Positions 43,568-52,399 of a stretch of 64,000 bases of DNA are shown here, one piece after another. Below the pieces are notes generated by a model. The model had not been told where the DNA came from, made no database searches, and saw only the letters and a list, made by a program, of their open reading frames with translations. Position 1 is the stretch's first letter, and each line of letters begins with the position of its first letter. The position numbers were made by a program, and so were the translations under genes. This DNA is from Pseudomonas sp. IPO3778 (GTDB lineage Bacteria > Pseudomonadota > Gammaproteobacteria > Pseudomonadales > Pseudomonadaceae). Where the stretch lies: positions 13,147 through 77,146 of the forward strand of contig NZ_JACARC010000038.1 of the NCBI RefSeq assembly GCF_013386825.1. The letters run 5' to 3'.

Positions 43568-45312
43568 CAGCCGCGCCCTCCATTGGCTTTTGCAGCAGCG
43601 GCCGGCGGTCCGGCGTTCGCTTGTTGGGTATCCGGCAGGTTGTCCGGCGTGATGTTCATCAGGCGCAACGTCCCGGACATCACCTTGCTGAACACCGGTG
43701 CCGATACCAGGCCGCCGAAGTAGCCGGCTTTGCTCGGCTCATCAATAACCACAACGATGGCGTAACGCGGATCGCTCATCGGGCCGAAGCCTGCGAACAG
43801 CGAACGGTAGGAGTTTTCGGCGTAGCCCTTGGTGCCCACGGCGGTTTTACGTGCGGTACCGGACTTGCCTGCCACGTGATACGCCGGCACCTTGGCACGG
43901 AATACACCGCGCGGCGCTTCGATCACTTGTTCCAACATGCCCTGCATGGTCTTGGCGACGTTTTCCGGGATCACCTGGGTCGATGGCGGTGCCTCGTCGA
44001 GGTGGATCAGGCTCAGCGGCACCATGCGGCCGTTGTTGGCCAATACCGAGAAGGCATGGGCCAGCTGGATGGCGGTCACCGACAGGCCATAACCGTAGGA
44101 AAGCGTTGCGGTCTCGGCCTTTTTCCAGTCACGGTAGTTCGGCAGGTTGCCCACACGCTCGCCCGGGAAGTCCAGGCCGGTGGGTTGGCCCAGGCCGACT
44201 TTTTGCGCGAGGTGATAGATGGCTTCGCCGCCGATATCGAACGCGACTTTACTCATGCCCACGTTACTGGAGTTGATCAGGATACCTGTCAGATCCAGCA
44301 CCGGACCTTCGGAGCGAGACACGTCACGAATGGTGTATTTGCCCAACTGCAGGGTGCCCGGGTACACCTCGACCTTGTCGCTGGGCTTCCAGCGACCGGT
44401 TTCCAGGGCGGCACTCATGGAGATGGCTTTCATGGTCGAACCCGGCTCGAACACGTCGATCATCGCGCGGTTGCGCATCATCGCCGGTTGCAGGTTGCGA
44501 CGGTTGTTGGGGTTGTAGGTCGGCTGGTTGACCATGGCCAGAATCTCGCCGGTCTTCACGTCCATGATCACCAGGCTGCCGGCTTTCGCGCCGTTCTCGA
44601 TGATGGCGTTACGCAGCTCACGGTTGGCCAGGTATTGCAGGCGCAGGTCAATCGACAACGCCAAGGGCTTACCGGCCTTGGCGTTTTTGGTGACCTGGAC
44701 ATCCTTGATCAGTCTGCCGCGCCGATCCTTGATGACCTGTCGTTTGCCGGGAACCCCGGCCAGCCATTCGTCGTAGGCGAGTTCCACACCTTCGCGACCG
44801 TGATCATCAATGTCGGTGAAACCCACCATATGGGCGGTGGTTTCGCCGGCAGGGTAGAAACGCCGAAATTCCTCGATGCCGTAGACACCGGGGACTTTAA
44901 GATCGAGCACTTGCTGACCTTGTTCGGGGGTCAGGCCGCGAACCAGGTAGATGAATTCTTTATTGGCCTGGGCCTCGAGACGCTCGCTCAGGGCTTTCGG
45001 GTCCTGGCCCAGGGCGGCAGCCAGCTCCGGCCACTTGTCCTTGGCGGTCTGCATTTCCTTGGCGTTGGCCCACAGGGTGGTCACCGGGGTACTGACGGCC
45101 AGGGGCTCGCCGTTACGGTCGGTGATCAGGCCGCGGTGTGCAGGAATCGGGATATGACGCAGGCTTCGGGCATTGCCCTCGCCGATCAGGAAGTCACGGT
45201 CCACCACTTGCAGGTCGATAATCCGCCAGGCAATCGCGCCCACCATCAGTGCCAGCAACCCCAGCACCAAACGGAACCGCCACGGGTAAAGTGCGCCCTC
45301 GAGTTTCATCAT
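43567..45312 (-). CDS. ftsI: FtsI (PBP3), septal peptidoglycan transpeptidase
   Basis: Class B penicillin-binding protein that crosslinks septal peptidoglycan with FtsW. 581 residues: one membrane helix (about 14-34), a pedestal domain, then the transpeptidase domain with Ser292 in GSTMK, SSN at 348-350 and KSGT at 483-486. All catalytic motifs are present. It overlaps ftsL by 4 bases. This is the usual beta-lactam target in pseudomonads. Confidence 0.98.
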   Translation of the reverse strand: MMKLEGALYPWRFRLVLGLLALMVGAIAWRIIDLQVVDRDFLIGEGNARSLRHIPIPAHRGLITDRNGEPLAVSTPVTTLWANAKEMQTAKDKWPELAAALGQDPKALSERLEAQANKEFIYLVRGLTPEQGQQVLDLKVPGVYGIEEFRRFYPAGETTAHMVGFTDIDDHGREGVELAYDEWLAGVPGKRQVIKDRRGRLIKDVQVTKNAKAGKPLALSIDLRLQYLANRELRNAIIENGAKAGSLVIMDVKTGEILAMVNQPTYNPNNRRNLQPAMMRNRAMIDVFEPGSTMKAISMSAALETGRWKPSDKVEVYPGTLQLGKYTIRDVSRSEGPVLDLTGILINSSNVGMSKVAFDIGGEAIYHLAQKVGLGQPTGLDFPGERVGNLPNYRDWKKAETATLSYGYGLSVTAIQLAHAFSVLANNGRMVPLSLIHLDEAPPSTQVIPENVAKTMQGMLEQVIEAPRGVFRAKVPAYHVAGKSGTARKTAVGTKGYAENSYRSLFAGFGPMSDPRYAIVVVIDEPSKAGYFGGLVSAPVFSKVMSGTLRLMNITPDNLPDTQQANAGPPAAAAKANGGRG

Positions 45313-45602
45313 GGCGCCACCATGCGAACTTCTGCAGCGCCCGGGATGTGCATCTTCAACTGTTCAGTGGCCAGCACTTCGATGCGGCTGTGGGCGGTCC
45401 AGGTGCTTTGCTCAAGGATCAACCGACCCCACTCCGCCTGCGCCTTGTCGCGCACGCTCAATTCCCCGTACAGGGTATTGAGCAATTGACGGTTGTAGTG
45501 GGCGCTGTAGGACACCGCGATCGCGGACACCAGCACGCCAATAAACAACAGCAACATAAAGAAGCTGCCGCCCGGAAGGGGCTTGGCGAAAAGCTTGCTC
45601 AC
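45309..45602 (-). CDS. ftsL: FtsL, divisome bitopic protein
   Basis: 97-residue bitopic protein that bridges FtsQ/FtsB and FtsW/FtsI. Short cytoplasmic part, one membrane helix (about 13-33), and a periplasmic coiled coil (LLNTLYGELSVRDKAQAEWG) ending with the LKMHIP segment. Overlaps rsmH and ftsI by 4 bases each. Confidence 0.95.
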   Translation of the reverse strand: MSKLFAKPLPGGSFFMLLLFIGVLVSAIAVSYSAHYNRQLLNTLYGELSVRDKAQAEWGRLILEQSTWTAHSRIEVLATEQLKMHIPGAAEVRMVAP

Positions 45603-46546
45603 CGCAACTTCTCCGCAACGCGCATGACAGCGCTACGGGCACGTGGGTTGGCCTTGAGTTCGGCTTCGGAAGCGAACTGCGCTTTGCCATGGATTTTGAT
45701 TTTCGGCACAAAGGCTTCGTAACGTACCGGCAGGTTGCGCGGCAGGTTGTCGGATTCGCCCTTGACCAGACGTCGCATGAACAATTTGACGATGCGGTCT
45801 TCCAGGGAGTGGAAGCTGATCACCACCAGGCGACCGCCCACTTCCAGCGCGTCCAGAGCGGCTTCGAGGCCGGCCTCCAGATCACCCAATTCGTTATTGA
45901 CGTGAATGCGCAGGCCCTGGAACGCACGGGTAGCCGGGTTCTTGCCCTTTTCCCACGCCGGGTTGGCGACTTTCAGCACTTCAGCCAGATCAGCGGTGCG
46001 TTCGAACGGCTGGATTTCCCGGCGTTCGACAACGGCGCGCGCCATGCGGCCGGCAAAGCGCTCTTCGCCGTATTCCTTGAACACACGGGTAATTTCTTCA
46101 TGGGGTGCGGTGGCGATGAACTGCGCAGCACTGACGCCACGGCTGGGGTCCATGCGCATGTCGAGCGGGCCGTCGTTCATGAAACTGAAACCGCGCTCCG
46201 GGTCGTCCAGCTGCGGCGAAGAGACGCCCAGGTCCAGCAAAACCCCGGCCACCTTGCCTGCCATGCCACGTTCGGCGACTTCCGCGCCGAGCTCGGCAAA
46301 GCTGCGCTGCACAACGACAAAGCGGCCGTCTTCGGCCGCTAGCGCTTGCCCGGTGGCAATCGCTTGAGGGTCTTTGTCGAACCCGAGGAGCTTCCCGTCC
46401 GAACCCAGCTGGCTGAGGATCAGCCGACTGTGCCCGCCCCTGCCGAAGGTGCCATCCAAATAGCAGCCATCCGCGCGTACGGCGAGAGCCTCAACGGCTT
46501 CGTCAAGCAGTACGGTGATGTGGTTAAAGCCGCTATCAATAGTCAC
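45599..46546 (-). CDS. rsmH: RsmH (MraW), 16S rRNA C1402 N4-methyltransferase
   Basis: SAM-dependent enzyme that methylates the 16S rRNA decoding site. 315 residues. HITVLLDEAVEAL opening, SAM motif LDGTFGRGGHSRLIL, LLDLGVSSPQLDD and FHSLEDRIVK. ATGA overlap with mraZ upstream. Confidence 0.98.
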   Translation of the reverse strand: MTIDSGFNHITVLLDEAVEALAVRADGCYLDGTFGRGGHSRLILSQLGSDGKLLGFDKDPQAIATGQALAAEDGRFVVVQRSFAELGAEVAERGMAGKVAGVLLDLGVSSPQLDDPERGFSFMNDGPLDMRMDPSRGVSAAQFIATAPHEEITRVFKEYGEERFAGRMARAVVERREIQPFERTADLAEVLKVANPAWEKGKNPATRAFQGLRIHVNNELGDLEAGLEAALDALEVGGRLVVISFHSLEDRIVKLFMRRLVKGESDNLPRNLPVRYEAFVPKIKIHGKAQFASEAELKANPRARSAVMRVAEKLR

Positions 46547-46998
46547 AGGATCAAATCACGCAGTTCATCAGGCATGGCGCCCGGTTGTTGAATAGCAGCC
46601 AGGTCAGCTGCAGAAACAGCATCCCAGGCATCTTCGTCCCACAATTGGAACTTGTTCAGTTGGCCTACCAGCATTGCGCGCTTGTCCAGCTTGGCGTATT
46701 CGCGCAGACGCGGCGGAACCAGAAAACGACCACTGCCATCGAGTTCGAGGTCGACGGCATTACCAATCAGCAAACGTTGCAGGCGGCGGTTCTCTTCACG
46801 CAGCGAAGGCAGTGCACGCAACTTGGTTTCAATCAGCTCCCACTCATCGAGCGGGTAAACACACAAACAAGGGTCAACGGCATCGATGGTGATGATTAAC
46901 TGTCCGGAACTTCGCGAAATGAGCTCGTCACGATACCGGCTCGGCATGGCGAGACGGCCTTTTGCATCGAGACTGATAGCGTTAGCTCCGCGAAACAC
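46543..46998 (-). CDS. mraZ: MraZ, dcw cluster transcriptional regulator
   Basis: DNA-binding ring-forming regulator with two AbrB-like domains. 151 residues. Both DXXXR-type signatures are visible: DAKGRLAMPSRYRDEL (12-27) and DGSGRFLVPPRLREYA (72-87). First gene of the dcw operon. Three MraZ-type boxes at 47040-47066, just downstream of its promoter, fit autorepression as shown for E. coli. Confidence 0.97.
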   Translation of the reverse strand: MFRGANAISLDAKGRLAMPSRYRDELISRSSGQLIITIDAVDPCLCVYPLDEWELIETKLRALPSLREENRRLQRLLIGNAVDLELDGSGRFLVPPRLREYAKLDKRAMLVGQLNKFQLWDEDAWDAVSAADLAAIQQPGAMPDELRDLIL

Positions 46999-47039
46999 AG
47001 ATGCGTTTCTCCAAATTTTAGCGTTTTACGTCCAAAAAA

Positions 47040-47066
47040 CCCACTTTGTGCCACTTTCCGCCACTT
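47040..47066 (-). promoter_or_regulatory. MraZ-box operator array
   Basis: On the minus strand three direct repeats AAGTGGC/AAGTGGC/AAGTGGG are spaced exactly 10 bases apart (47060-47066, 47050-47056, 47040-47046). This matches the tandem GTGG-type boxes bound by MraZ. They begin at about the predicted transcription start, so bound MraZ would block initiation or escape. Confidence 0.85.
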
Positions 47067-47072
47067 GCGCAC

Positions 47073-47102
47073 ACTATAGGAATGCGCCCACCACACCGTC
47101 AA
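47073..47102 (-). promoter_or_regulatory. mraZ (dcw) sigma70 promoter
   Basis: TTGACG (47097-47102) and TATAGT (47073-47078) on the minus strand with an 18-base spacer, about 75 bases upstream of mraZ. A strong match to the housekeeping consensus driving the dcw cluster. Confidence 0.85.
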
Positions 47103-47356
47103 GGCGCGGATTCAAGGAAAAGCCTTACAGAACGGAGATTTAGGAAGGTAAAGGGAGGAGAAACGAGAGTTCGACGGCGATTTTGACTCAATAACGCCAA
47201 ATAGCTCAAAGAGCTAGGGCTTAAAGTTAAAGTAATTTATTAAGAGTAAGATTTTTTCGGTATTACGAAGACGCATCTGCTGATGATTCAGCAGGGAGGG
47301 ATTCTCGCGTTACTACCAGGTTCCTGCCCGTGATTCGGACAGAAGGAAAAAAGGTG
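47103..47356. other. Gene-free, AT-rich stretch between rnpB and mraZ promoter
   Basis: No gene is supported. 47180-47275 is clearly richer in A+T than the surroundings. It contains two small perfect inverted repeats, TAGCTC-AAA-GAGCTA (47202-47216) and CTGCTGA-TGAT-TCAGCAG (47277-47294). The T tract that ends rnpB on the minus strand lies at 47347-47352. Confidence 0.6.
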
Positions 47357-47708
47357 GAGAGTCGATCTGTAAGCCGGGTTCTGTCTTGAACAGTCATTCG
47401 TCTACGATGGCCATCACTGGACATCTTTAGCAACCTACCCGGTCCCAGCGCGGGCCACGCCTTGGGACCCTATTTGGTCTTGCTCCAAGTGGGGTTTACC
47501 TAGCCACGAACTGTTGCCAGTCGTGCGGTGCGCTCTTACCGCACCTTTTCACCCTTACCGGTACCGAAGTACTTAGGCGGTTATTTTCTGTGGCACTTTC
47601 CGTAGGCTCACGCCTCCCAGGCATTACCTGGCACTTCGCCCTATGGAGCCCGGACTTTCCTCCCCCCTCTAATTTTCATAGAAGGCAGCGACTGTCCAAT
47701 CGACTCTC
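47357..47708 (-). ncRNA. rnpB: RNase P RNA (class A)
   Basis: Catalytic RNA that removes 5' leaders from precursor tRNAs. Read on the minus strand it begins AGAGTCGATTGGACAGTC and ends with the complementary segment ACAGATCGACTCTCC, closing helix P1. Conserved core pieces are present: GAGGAAAGTCCGGGCTCC, the AGGGTGAAAAGGTGCGGTAAG region, and the 3' core near ACAGAACCCGGCTTA. About 350 nt, typical for Pseudomonas. A T-rich tract follows. Ends are estimated from helix P1. Confidence 0.95.
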
Positions 47709-47716
47709 CGCCGCGC

Positions 47717-47745
47717 AGGTTAACGGCACGGCGGCGTTAGAACAA
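47717..47745 (-). promoter_or_regulatory. rnpB promoter
   Basis: TTGTTC (47740-47745) and TAACCT (47717-47722) on the minus strand, 17-base spacer, with the predicted RNA start about 9 bases downstream. GC-rich discriminator as in stable RNA promoters. Confidence 0.6.
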
Positions 47746-47802
47746 GTATTAAAAGACACTAATGCCATCATGTTCAGACGGCGTGCAGGCTGGAACCTGG
47801 AA

Positions 47803-48675
47803 CTATTCGCTCTTTTGCTTATCTAGCGCGACTTGATACAGGACGTTCTTGCGCACCCCGGTAATTTCAGCGGCCAGGGCGGCGGCGCGCTTTAATGGCA
47901 TCTCCTTGAGCAGCAGATCAAGAATGCGCATCGCCTCGCTGCCCACAGCCTCTTCACTTTCCGGCGCCGACCAGCCGGCTACCAGCACTACGCACTCGCC
48001 GCGCTGCTGATTACTGTCACCTTCGACAAACGCGCGCAATTCTTCCAGCGGCAGGCCCTTGAGGGTTTCGAAGGTCTTGGTGATTTCGCGGGCCAGCAGG
48101 GCCAGACGGTCACCACCGAACACCAACTCCATGTCTTGCAGGCACTCAAGAATGCGGTGGGGGGCCTCGTAGAAGATCAGCGTGCGCGGCTCTTCCTTCA
48201 CCAACTCCAGGCGAGCCCGGCGCCCGACAGCCTTGGCCGGCAGGAAACCTTCGAAGATAAAACGGTCCGATGGCAAGCCGGCAGCCGACAATGCAGCAAT
48301 CAGCGCGCACGCTCCCGGAACAGGCACTACATTGATACCTGCGGCCCGCGCCTGGCGAACCAGGTGGTAGCCGGGGTCGGAAATCAGCGGCGTACCCGCA
48401 TCCGAGATCAACGCCACATCATCGCCCGCCAACAGACGGGTTATAAAACGACTGCCTTCTTCACGCTCGTTATGTTCATGGCAAGCCGCCAGCGGCGTTG
48501 GAATGCCAAAATGTTGCATCAACCGCTGGGAGTGCCGAGTGTCTTCGGCGGCGATCAATTTTACGTCGCGCAACACTTTCAGCGCCCGCGCACTGATGTC
48601 GTCCAGGTTGCCAATGGGCGTCGCCACGACAAAAAGCGAGCCTGCAGTGGAATTCAAAGGACCTGGAGCAGTCAA
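47803..48675 (-). CDS. rsmI: RsmI, 16S rRNA C1402 2'-O-methyltransferase
   Basis: SAM-dependent tetrapyrrole-methylase-fold enzyme that completes m4Cm1402 on 16S rRNA, the same nucleotide modified by RsmH. About 290 residues. LFVVATPIGNLDDISARAL, AEDTRHSQRLM, SDAGTPLISDPGYHLV and VPVPGACALIAALSAAGLPS are diagnostic. I choose the TTG at 48675 because GAGGT lies 7 bases before it; a GTG at 48684 or ATG at 48708 are alternatives. Divergent from lpoA. Confidence 0.93.
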   Translation of the reverse strand: MTAPGPLNSTAGSLFVVATPIGNLDDISARALKVLRDVKLIAAEDTRHSQRLMQHFGIPTPLAACHEHNEREEGSRFITRLLAGDDVALISDAGTPLISDPGYHLVRQARAAGINVVPVPGACALIAALSAAGLPSDRFIFEGFLPAKAVGRRARLELVKEEPRTLIFYEAPHRILECLQDMELVFGGDRLALLAREITKTFETLKGLPLEELRAFVEGDSNQQRGECVVLVAGWSAPESEEAVGSEAMRILDLLLKEMPLKRAAALAAEITGVRKNVLYQVALDKQKSE

Positions 48676-48884
48676 AGCGCACACCTCGATGATTGGCAAA
48701 AGCCACATTGTAGCGCGTAGACGCCTTGAAAATATGCCCTCCGGGCAGGCTCCATTTCAGCCATCCATAGGGTCCTGCAACATTTACACGACCTAAATAG
48801 ACGGTTTCACGCCAGTAACATCGCGCCCCGGCCAGTGCTTGGGTACAATTCCACGCTAATTTGATCGGTATCAGGAACACTTAC

Positions 48885-50696
48885 ATGATCGCTTGCCTGC
48901 GGCTGTTCTCTGCCCTCTGCCTCGCTGCCCTGTTGGCGGCTTGCGCCAGCTCGCCCTCGTCCAGCCTTGGCGACCTCCCACGGACCCCGGATGCCAGCAT
49001 CGAGCAACTGCTCGAACAGGCGACTTCGGCCAGTACTCCGGAAAAAGCCGCGCTGCTGCGCTTGAGTGCGGCTGACCTGGCGTTCCACCAAAACAACGCG
49101 GCACGCTCGGCGCAGATCCTTGCCCAAGTGCCACTGGATGCCCTGAAGCCTGCGGCGCAGGTTTTTGCCAGCACCCTGTCGGCTGAACTGGCGATGGCCC
49201 GTAACCAGCCCAAGGCGGCGCTGACGGCCCTGAACCACCCGAGCCTGCAAAGCCTGAAGGAACTGCCGCCTGAACAGCAGATCCGTACCGGCACCGTGCA
49301 TGCCCGCGCTTATGAGGCCGACGGCCAGACCCTGGCCGCCGCCCGCGAGCGTGTGGCCATGGCTCCGCTGCTCAGTGGTGACGCTTACAACAGCAACCAC
49401 GAAGCCATCTGGGCATTGATTGCCGCCCTGCCCGCCGAACAGCTGCAAGCCAGCGGCAACCCGACGCTGGACGGCTGGATCAGCCTGGCCCAAGCGGTCA
49501 AGAGCGCCGGCACCCTGGAGCAACAACAGGCAGCCATCGACACCTGGCGCGCCCAGAACCCTGGCCACCCTGCCGCCTCGCAACTGCCACAGCCGCTGAC
49601 CAAGCTCAAGCAACTGGCCAGCCAGCCGCTGAACAAAATTGCCCTGCTGCTGCCGCAGGAAGGCCCTCTGGCCGGCGTTGCCAAAGCGCTGCGCGAAGGT
49701 TTCATGGCCGCGCACTACCAGGCTGAACAAGCCGGGCAGAAGCCGCCAGTCATCGAGTTCTACGACAGCTCGCGCCTGACCTCCATCGACGACTTCTACG
49801 CCAAGGCCCAGGCCGCCGGCGTGCAACTGGTGGTCGGCCCGCTGGAAAAACCGCTGGTCAAGCAGCTCAGCGCGCGCCCGCAGTTGCCGATCACCACCCT
49901 GGCCCTGAACTACAGCGAAGCCGACCAGAACCCGGCGCAACTGTTCCAGTTCGGCCTGGCGGCAGAAGACGAGGCCCGCGAGGTGTCCCGACGCGCCCGC
50001 GCCGACGGCCTGCACCGCGCCGCTGCCATGGTGCCGAAAGGCGAATGGGGCGAACGCGTCTACAAAGCCTTCCGTCAGGATTGGGAAGCCAATGGCGGCA
50101 CCGTGGTAGGCGTCGAGTACGTTGACCAGCCGGTAGCCCTGGCCCAACAGATTGCCGACCTGTTCCAGCTGCGTAAAAGCGAAGGCCGCGCCAAGAGCCT
50201 GCAAAACACTGTAGGTTCGGATGTTTCCGCCCAGCCGTCGCGCCGTCAGGACATCGAGTTCATCTTCCTGGCCGTGACCCCGCAACTGGCCCAGCAGATC
50301 AAGCCGACCCTGAACTTCCAGTACGCCGGTGATGTGCCGGTGTATGCAACGTCCCACGTGTTCAGCGCCAGCGGTGACAAGAACCAGTACCTGGACCTGA
50401 CCAACGTCATGTTCTGCGAAACCCCTTGGCTGCTCAACACCACCGACCCGCTGCGCAACCAGGTCGCCGCCCAATGGCCGCAAGCCAACGGCAGCCTCGG
50501 TCGTCTGTACGCCATGGGTGTTGACGCCTATCGCCTGGCGCCGCGCCTGGGGCAACTCAAGGCGCTGCCGGACACACGCATGGACGGCCTCTCCGGCAGC
50601 CTGGGCGTGAGTGCCAACCAGCGCATTGACCGCCAGATGCCATGGGCGAAGTTCGTCAGCGGCGAAGTCCAGCGCCTGCCTGACACCCCGCGCTGA
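48885..50696 (+). CDS. lpoA: LpoA, penicillin-binding protein activator lipoprotein
   Basis: Outer-membrane lipoprotein that reaches through the periplasm to stimulate PBP1A. 603 residues: signal peptide with lipobox LAAC near residue 20, TPR-like N-terminal domain (about 30-240), and a C-terminal periplasmic-binding-protein fold (KIALLLPQEGPLAGVAKALREG; VVGPLEKPLV). The ATG at 48885 follows AGGA at 8 bases. A TACAAT box (48844-48849) could be its -10. Its stop overlaps the yraN start by one base. Confidence 0.94.
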   Translation: MIACLRLFSALCLAALLAACASSPSSSLGDLPRTPDASIEQLLEQATSASTPEKAALLRLSAADLAFHQNNAARSAQILAQVPLDALKPAAQVFASTLSAELAMARNQPKAALTALNHPSLQSLKELPPEQQIRTGTVHARAYEADGQTLAAARERVAMAPLLSGDAYNSNHEAIWALIAALPAEQLQASGNPTLDGWISLAQAVKSAGTLEQQQAAIDTWRAQNPGHPAASQLPQPLTKLKQLASQPLNKIALLLPQEGPLAGVAKALREGFMAAHYQAEQAGQKPPVIEFYDSSRLTSIDDFYAKAQAAGVQLVVGPLEKPLVKQLSARPQLPITTLALNYSEADQNPAQLFQFGLAAEDEAREVSRRARADGLHRAAAMVPKGEWGERVYKAFRQDWEANGGTVVGVEYVDQPVALAQQIADLFQLRKSEGRAKSLQNTVGSDVSAQPSRRQDIEFIFLAVTPQLAQQIKPTLNFQYAGDVPVYATSHVFSASGDKNQYLDLTNVMFCETPWLLNTTDPLRNQVAAQWPQANGSLGRLYAMGVDAYRLAPRLGQLKALPDTRMDGLSGSLGVSANQRIDRQMPWAKFVSGEVQRLPDTPR

Positions 50697-51067
50697 TGCC
50701 CGAGCGGTCAAGCGCACAAATCGGCAAGGACGCCGAACTTCACGCTCTCGAGTACCTGCAACAACAGGGTCTGCGCCTCCTGGCGCAGAACTGGTTGTGC
50801 AAACGCGGCGAGCTTGATCTGGTCATGCTTGACGGCGATACAGTAGTATTTGTCGAAGTCCGCTACAGAAAACACGCACAATGGGGTGGAGCGCTCGCCA
50901 GTATCGATGGGCGCAAGCGCCAGAAGCTGATACTCGCTGCGCAGTTTTTCCTGCTCAAGGAGCATCGCTGGGCCGATCACCCCTGCCGTTTCGATGTGGT
51001 TGCCATAGAAAGCACTCCCCGGGGAACAGCCGATCTGAACTGGCTGCAAGATGCCTTTGACAGCTGA
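50696..51067 (+). CDS. yraN: YraN, UPF0102 nuclease-fold protein
   Basis: 123-residue protein of the UPF0102 family with a predicted PD-(D/E)XK nuclease fold: GKDAELHALEYLQQQG, then LCKRGELDLVMLDGDTVVFVEVRYRK, containing the E-x-D and E-V-R residues expected in the active site. Conserved beside lpoA in many gammaproteobacteria; function not established, possibly DNA repair or recombination. Start overlaps the lpoA stop. Confidence 0.93.
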   Translation: MPERSSAQIGKDAELHALEYLQQQGLRLLAQNWLCKRGELDLVMLDGDTVVFVEVRYRKHAQWGGALASIDGRKRQKLILAAQFFLLKEHRWADHPCRFDVVAIESTPRGTADLNWLQDAFDS

Positions 51068-51159
51068 CTCGCCGGACATCTACACCGCACACTTTTGCTC
51101 TTTGCTTTGCGGGCTGCACATTCCTGTGCCAAACAGCCGCGCTACTTAAGGTCACACAG

Positions 51160-51753
51160 ATGGACATGCAATCCCGAATTCGCCAGCTTTTCCAGGCCAG
51201 CATCGATACCAAGCAACAGGCGATGGAAGTTCTTGCACCGCACATCGAGCAAGCCAGTCAGGTCATGGTCAACGCCCTGCTCAACGAAGGCAAAATGCTT
51301 TCGTGCGGCAACGGCGGTTCGGCCGGCGATGCCCAGCATTTCTCCTCCGAGCTGCTCAACCGCTTTGAGCGTGAGCGCCCGAGCCTGCCGGCCATCGCCC
51401 TGACCACTGACACCTCGACGATCACCTCGATCGCCAACGACTACAGCTACAACGAAATCTTCTCCAAACAGATTCGTGCCCTCGGCCAGCCAGGCGACGT
51501 ACTGCTGGCGATCTCCACCAGCGGCAACTCGGCGAACATTATTCAAGCGATCCAGGCCGCACATGACCGCGAAATGATTGTCGTAGCATTGACCGGACGT
51601 GATGGCGGCGGCATGGCCTCGCTGCTGTTGCCCGAAGACGTGGAAATTCGCGTCCCGGCCAATGTCACCGCACGTATTCAGGAAGTCCACCTGCTGGCGA
51701 TCCACTGCCTGTGCGATCTGATCGACAGCCAACTGTTCGGGAGTGAAGAATGA
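51160..51753 (+). CDS. gmhA: SIS-domain phosphoheptose isomerase / DiaA-like protein
   Basis: 197 residues with a SIS domain: LSCGNGGSAGDAQHFSSELLNRFERERPSLPAIAL, and ISTSGNSANIIQAI. GmhA converts sedoheptulose-7-phosphate to heptose phosphate for LPS core; DiaA is a close relative that helps DnaA at the origin. The lpoA-yraN-x-dolP context is where diaA sits in E. coli, while pseudomonads usually label this gene gmhA. The sequence alone does not decide. It overlaps dolP by 4 bases. Confidence 0.88.
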   Translation: MDMQSRIRQLFQASIDTKQQAMEVLAPHIEQASQVMVNALLNEGKMLSCGNGGSAGDAQHFSSELLNRFERERPSLPAIALTTDTSTITSIANDYSYNEIFSKQIRALGQPGDVLLAISTSGNSANIIQAIQAAHDREMIVVALTGRDGGGMASLLLPEDVEIRVPANVTARIQEVHLLAIHCLCDLIDSQLFGSEE

Positions 51754-52331
51754 CCGTTAAACGCCTTAGCCTATTGGCAATCACGCTGTGCCTAGGCATC
51801 AGCGGCTGCAGCTCGGTAATTGAAGCGAGCCGCGATACGCCCATCCAGGACGATAGAGGCACCCGCACATTCGGCAGCAAAATTGATGACTCGCTGATCG
51901 AAACCAAGGTCGAAGTCAACGTCGCCAAGGCCGCGACAGACCTGGGCAACGGTGCTTCGCGCATCGTCGTTGTCAGCTTCAACGGCGTGGTATTGCTCGC
52001 CGGGCAAACCCCGCGCGCCGACCTGAAGGCCCAGGCTGAACAAGCCGCCGCCGCCGTTCAACGGGTCAAGAAAGTGCACAACGAATTGCAGGTGATGGAC
52101 CCGATCACGCTGCTGGCAATCAGTAACGATGCCCTGCTGACCACCAAGATCAAGACGCAGATGCTGACCGACAGCGGAATTCCCGGCTCCCGGATCAAGA
52201 TCGTCACCGATAATGGCATCGTCTACATGATGGGCCTGCTGACCCAGGCAGAAGCCACCCGCGCCGCCAACCTGGTACAAAGCGTGTCGGGCGTACAGAA
52301 AATCGTGAAGGTGTTCGAATACATCGACTGA
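51750..52331 (+). CDS. dolP: DolP (YraP)-like BON-domain lipoprotein
   Basis: Outer-membrane lipoprotein important for envelope integrity. 193 residues: lipobox ISGC near residue 19, then two BON domains (about 46-115, IDDSLIETKVEVNVAKA; and 125-192, SNDALLTTKIKTQMLTDSG). Length and the two-BON layout match DolP. ATGA overlap with the preceding gene. Followed by a bidirectional terminator. Confidence 0.93.
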   Translation: MTVKRLSLLAITLCLGISGCSSVIEASRDTPIQDDRGTRTFGSKIDDSLIETKVEVNVAKAATDLGNGASRIVVVSFNGVVLLAGQTPRADLKAQAEQAAAAVQRVKKVHNELQVMDPITLLAISNDALLTTKIKTQMLTDSGIPGSRIKIVTDNGIVYMMGLLTQAEATRAANLVQSVSGVQKIVKVFEYID

Positions 52332-52346
52332 TGTAATCAACAGCCA

Positions 52347-52387
52347 CAAAAAAGGGCGCTGTGCATTGACTGCACGGCGCCCTTTTT
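52347..52387. terminator. Bidirectional terminator between dolP and ompA-like gene
   Basis: AAAAAAGGGCGCTGTGCA, loop TTGAC, then TGCACGGCGCCCTTTTT. A-run and T-run on both sides let it stop transcripts from either strand. Confidence 0.88.
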
Positions 52388-52399
52388 ATTGGCGGCCTG

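Noticed and set aside
48807..50717. Minus-strand 636-codon open frame opposite lpoA
   Set aside because: Antisense shadow; the plus strand has a clear lipoprotein signal and LpoA domains.
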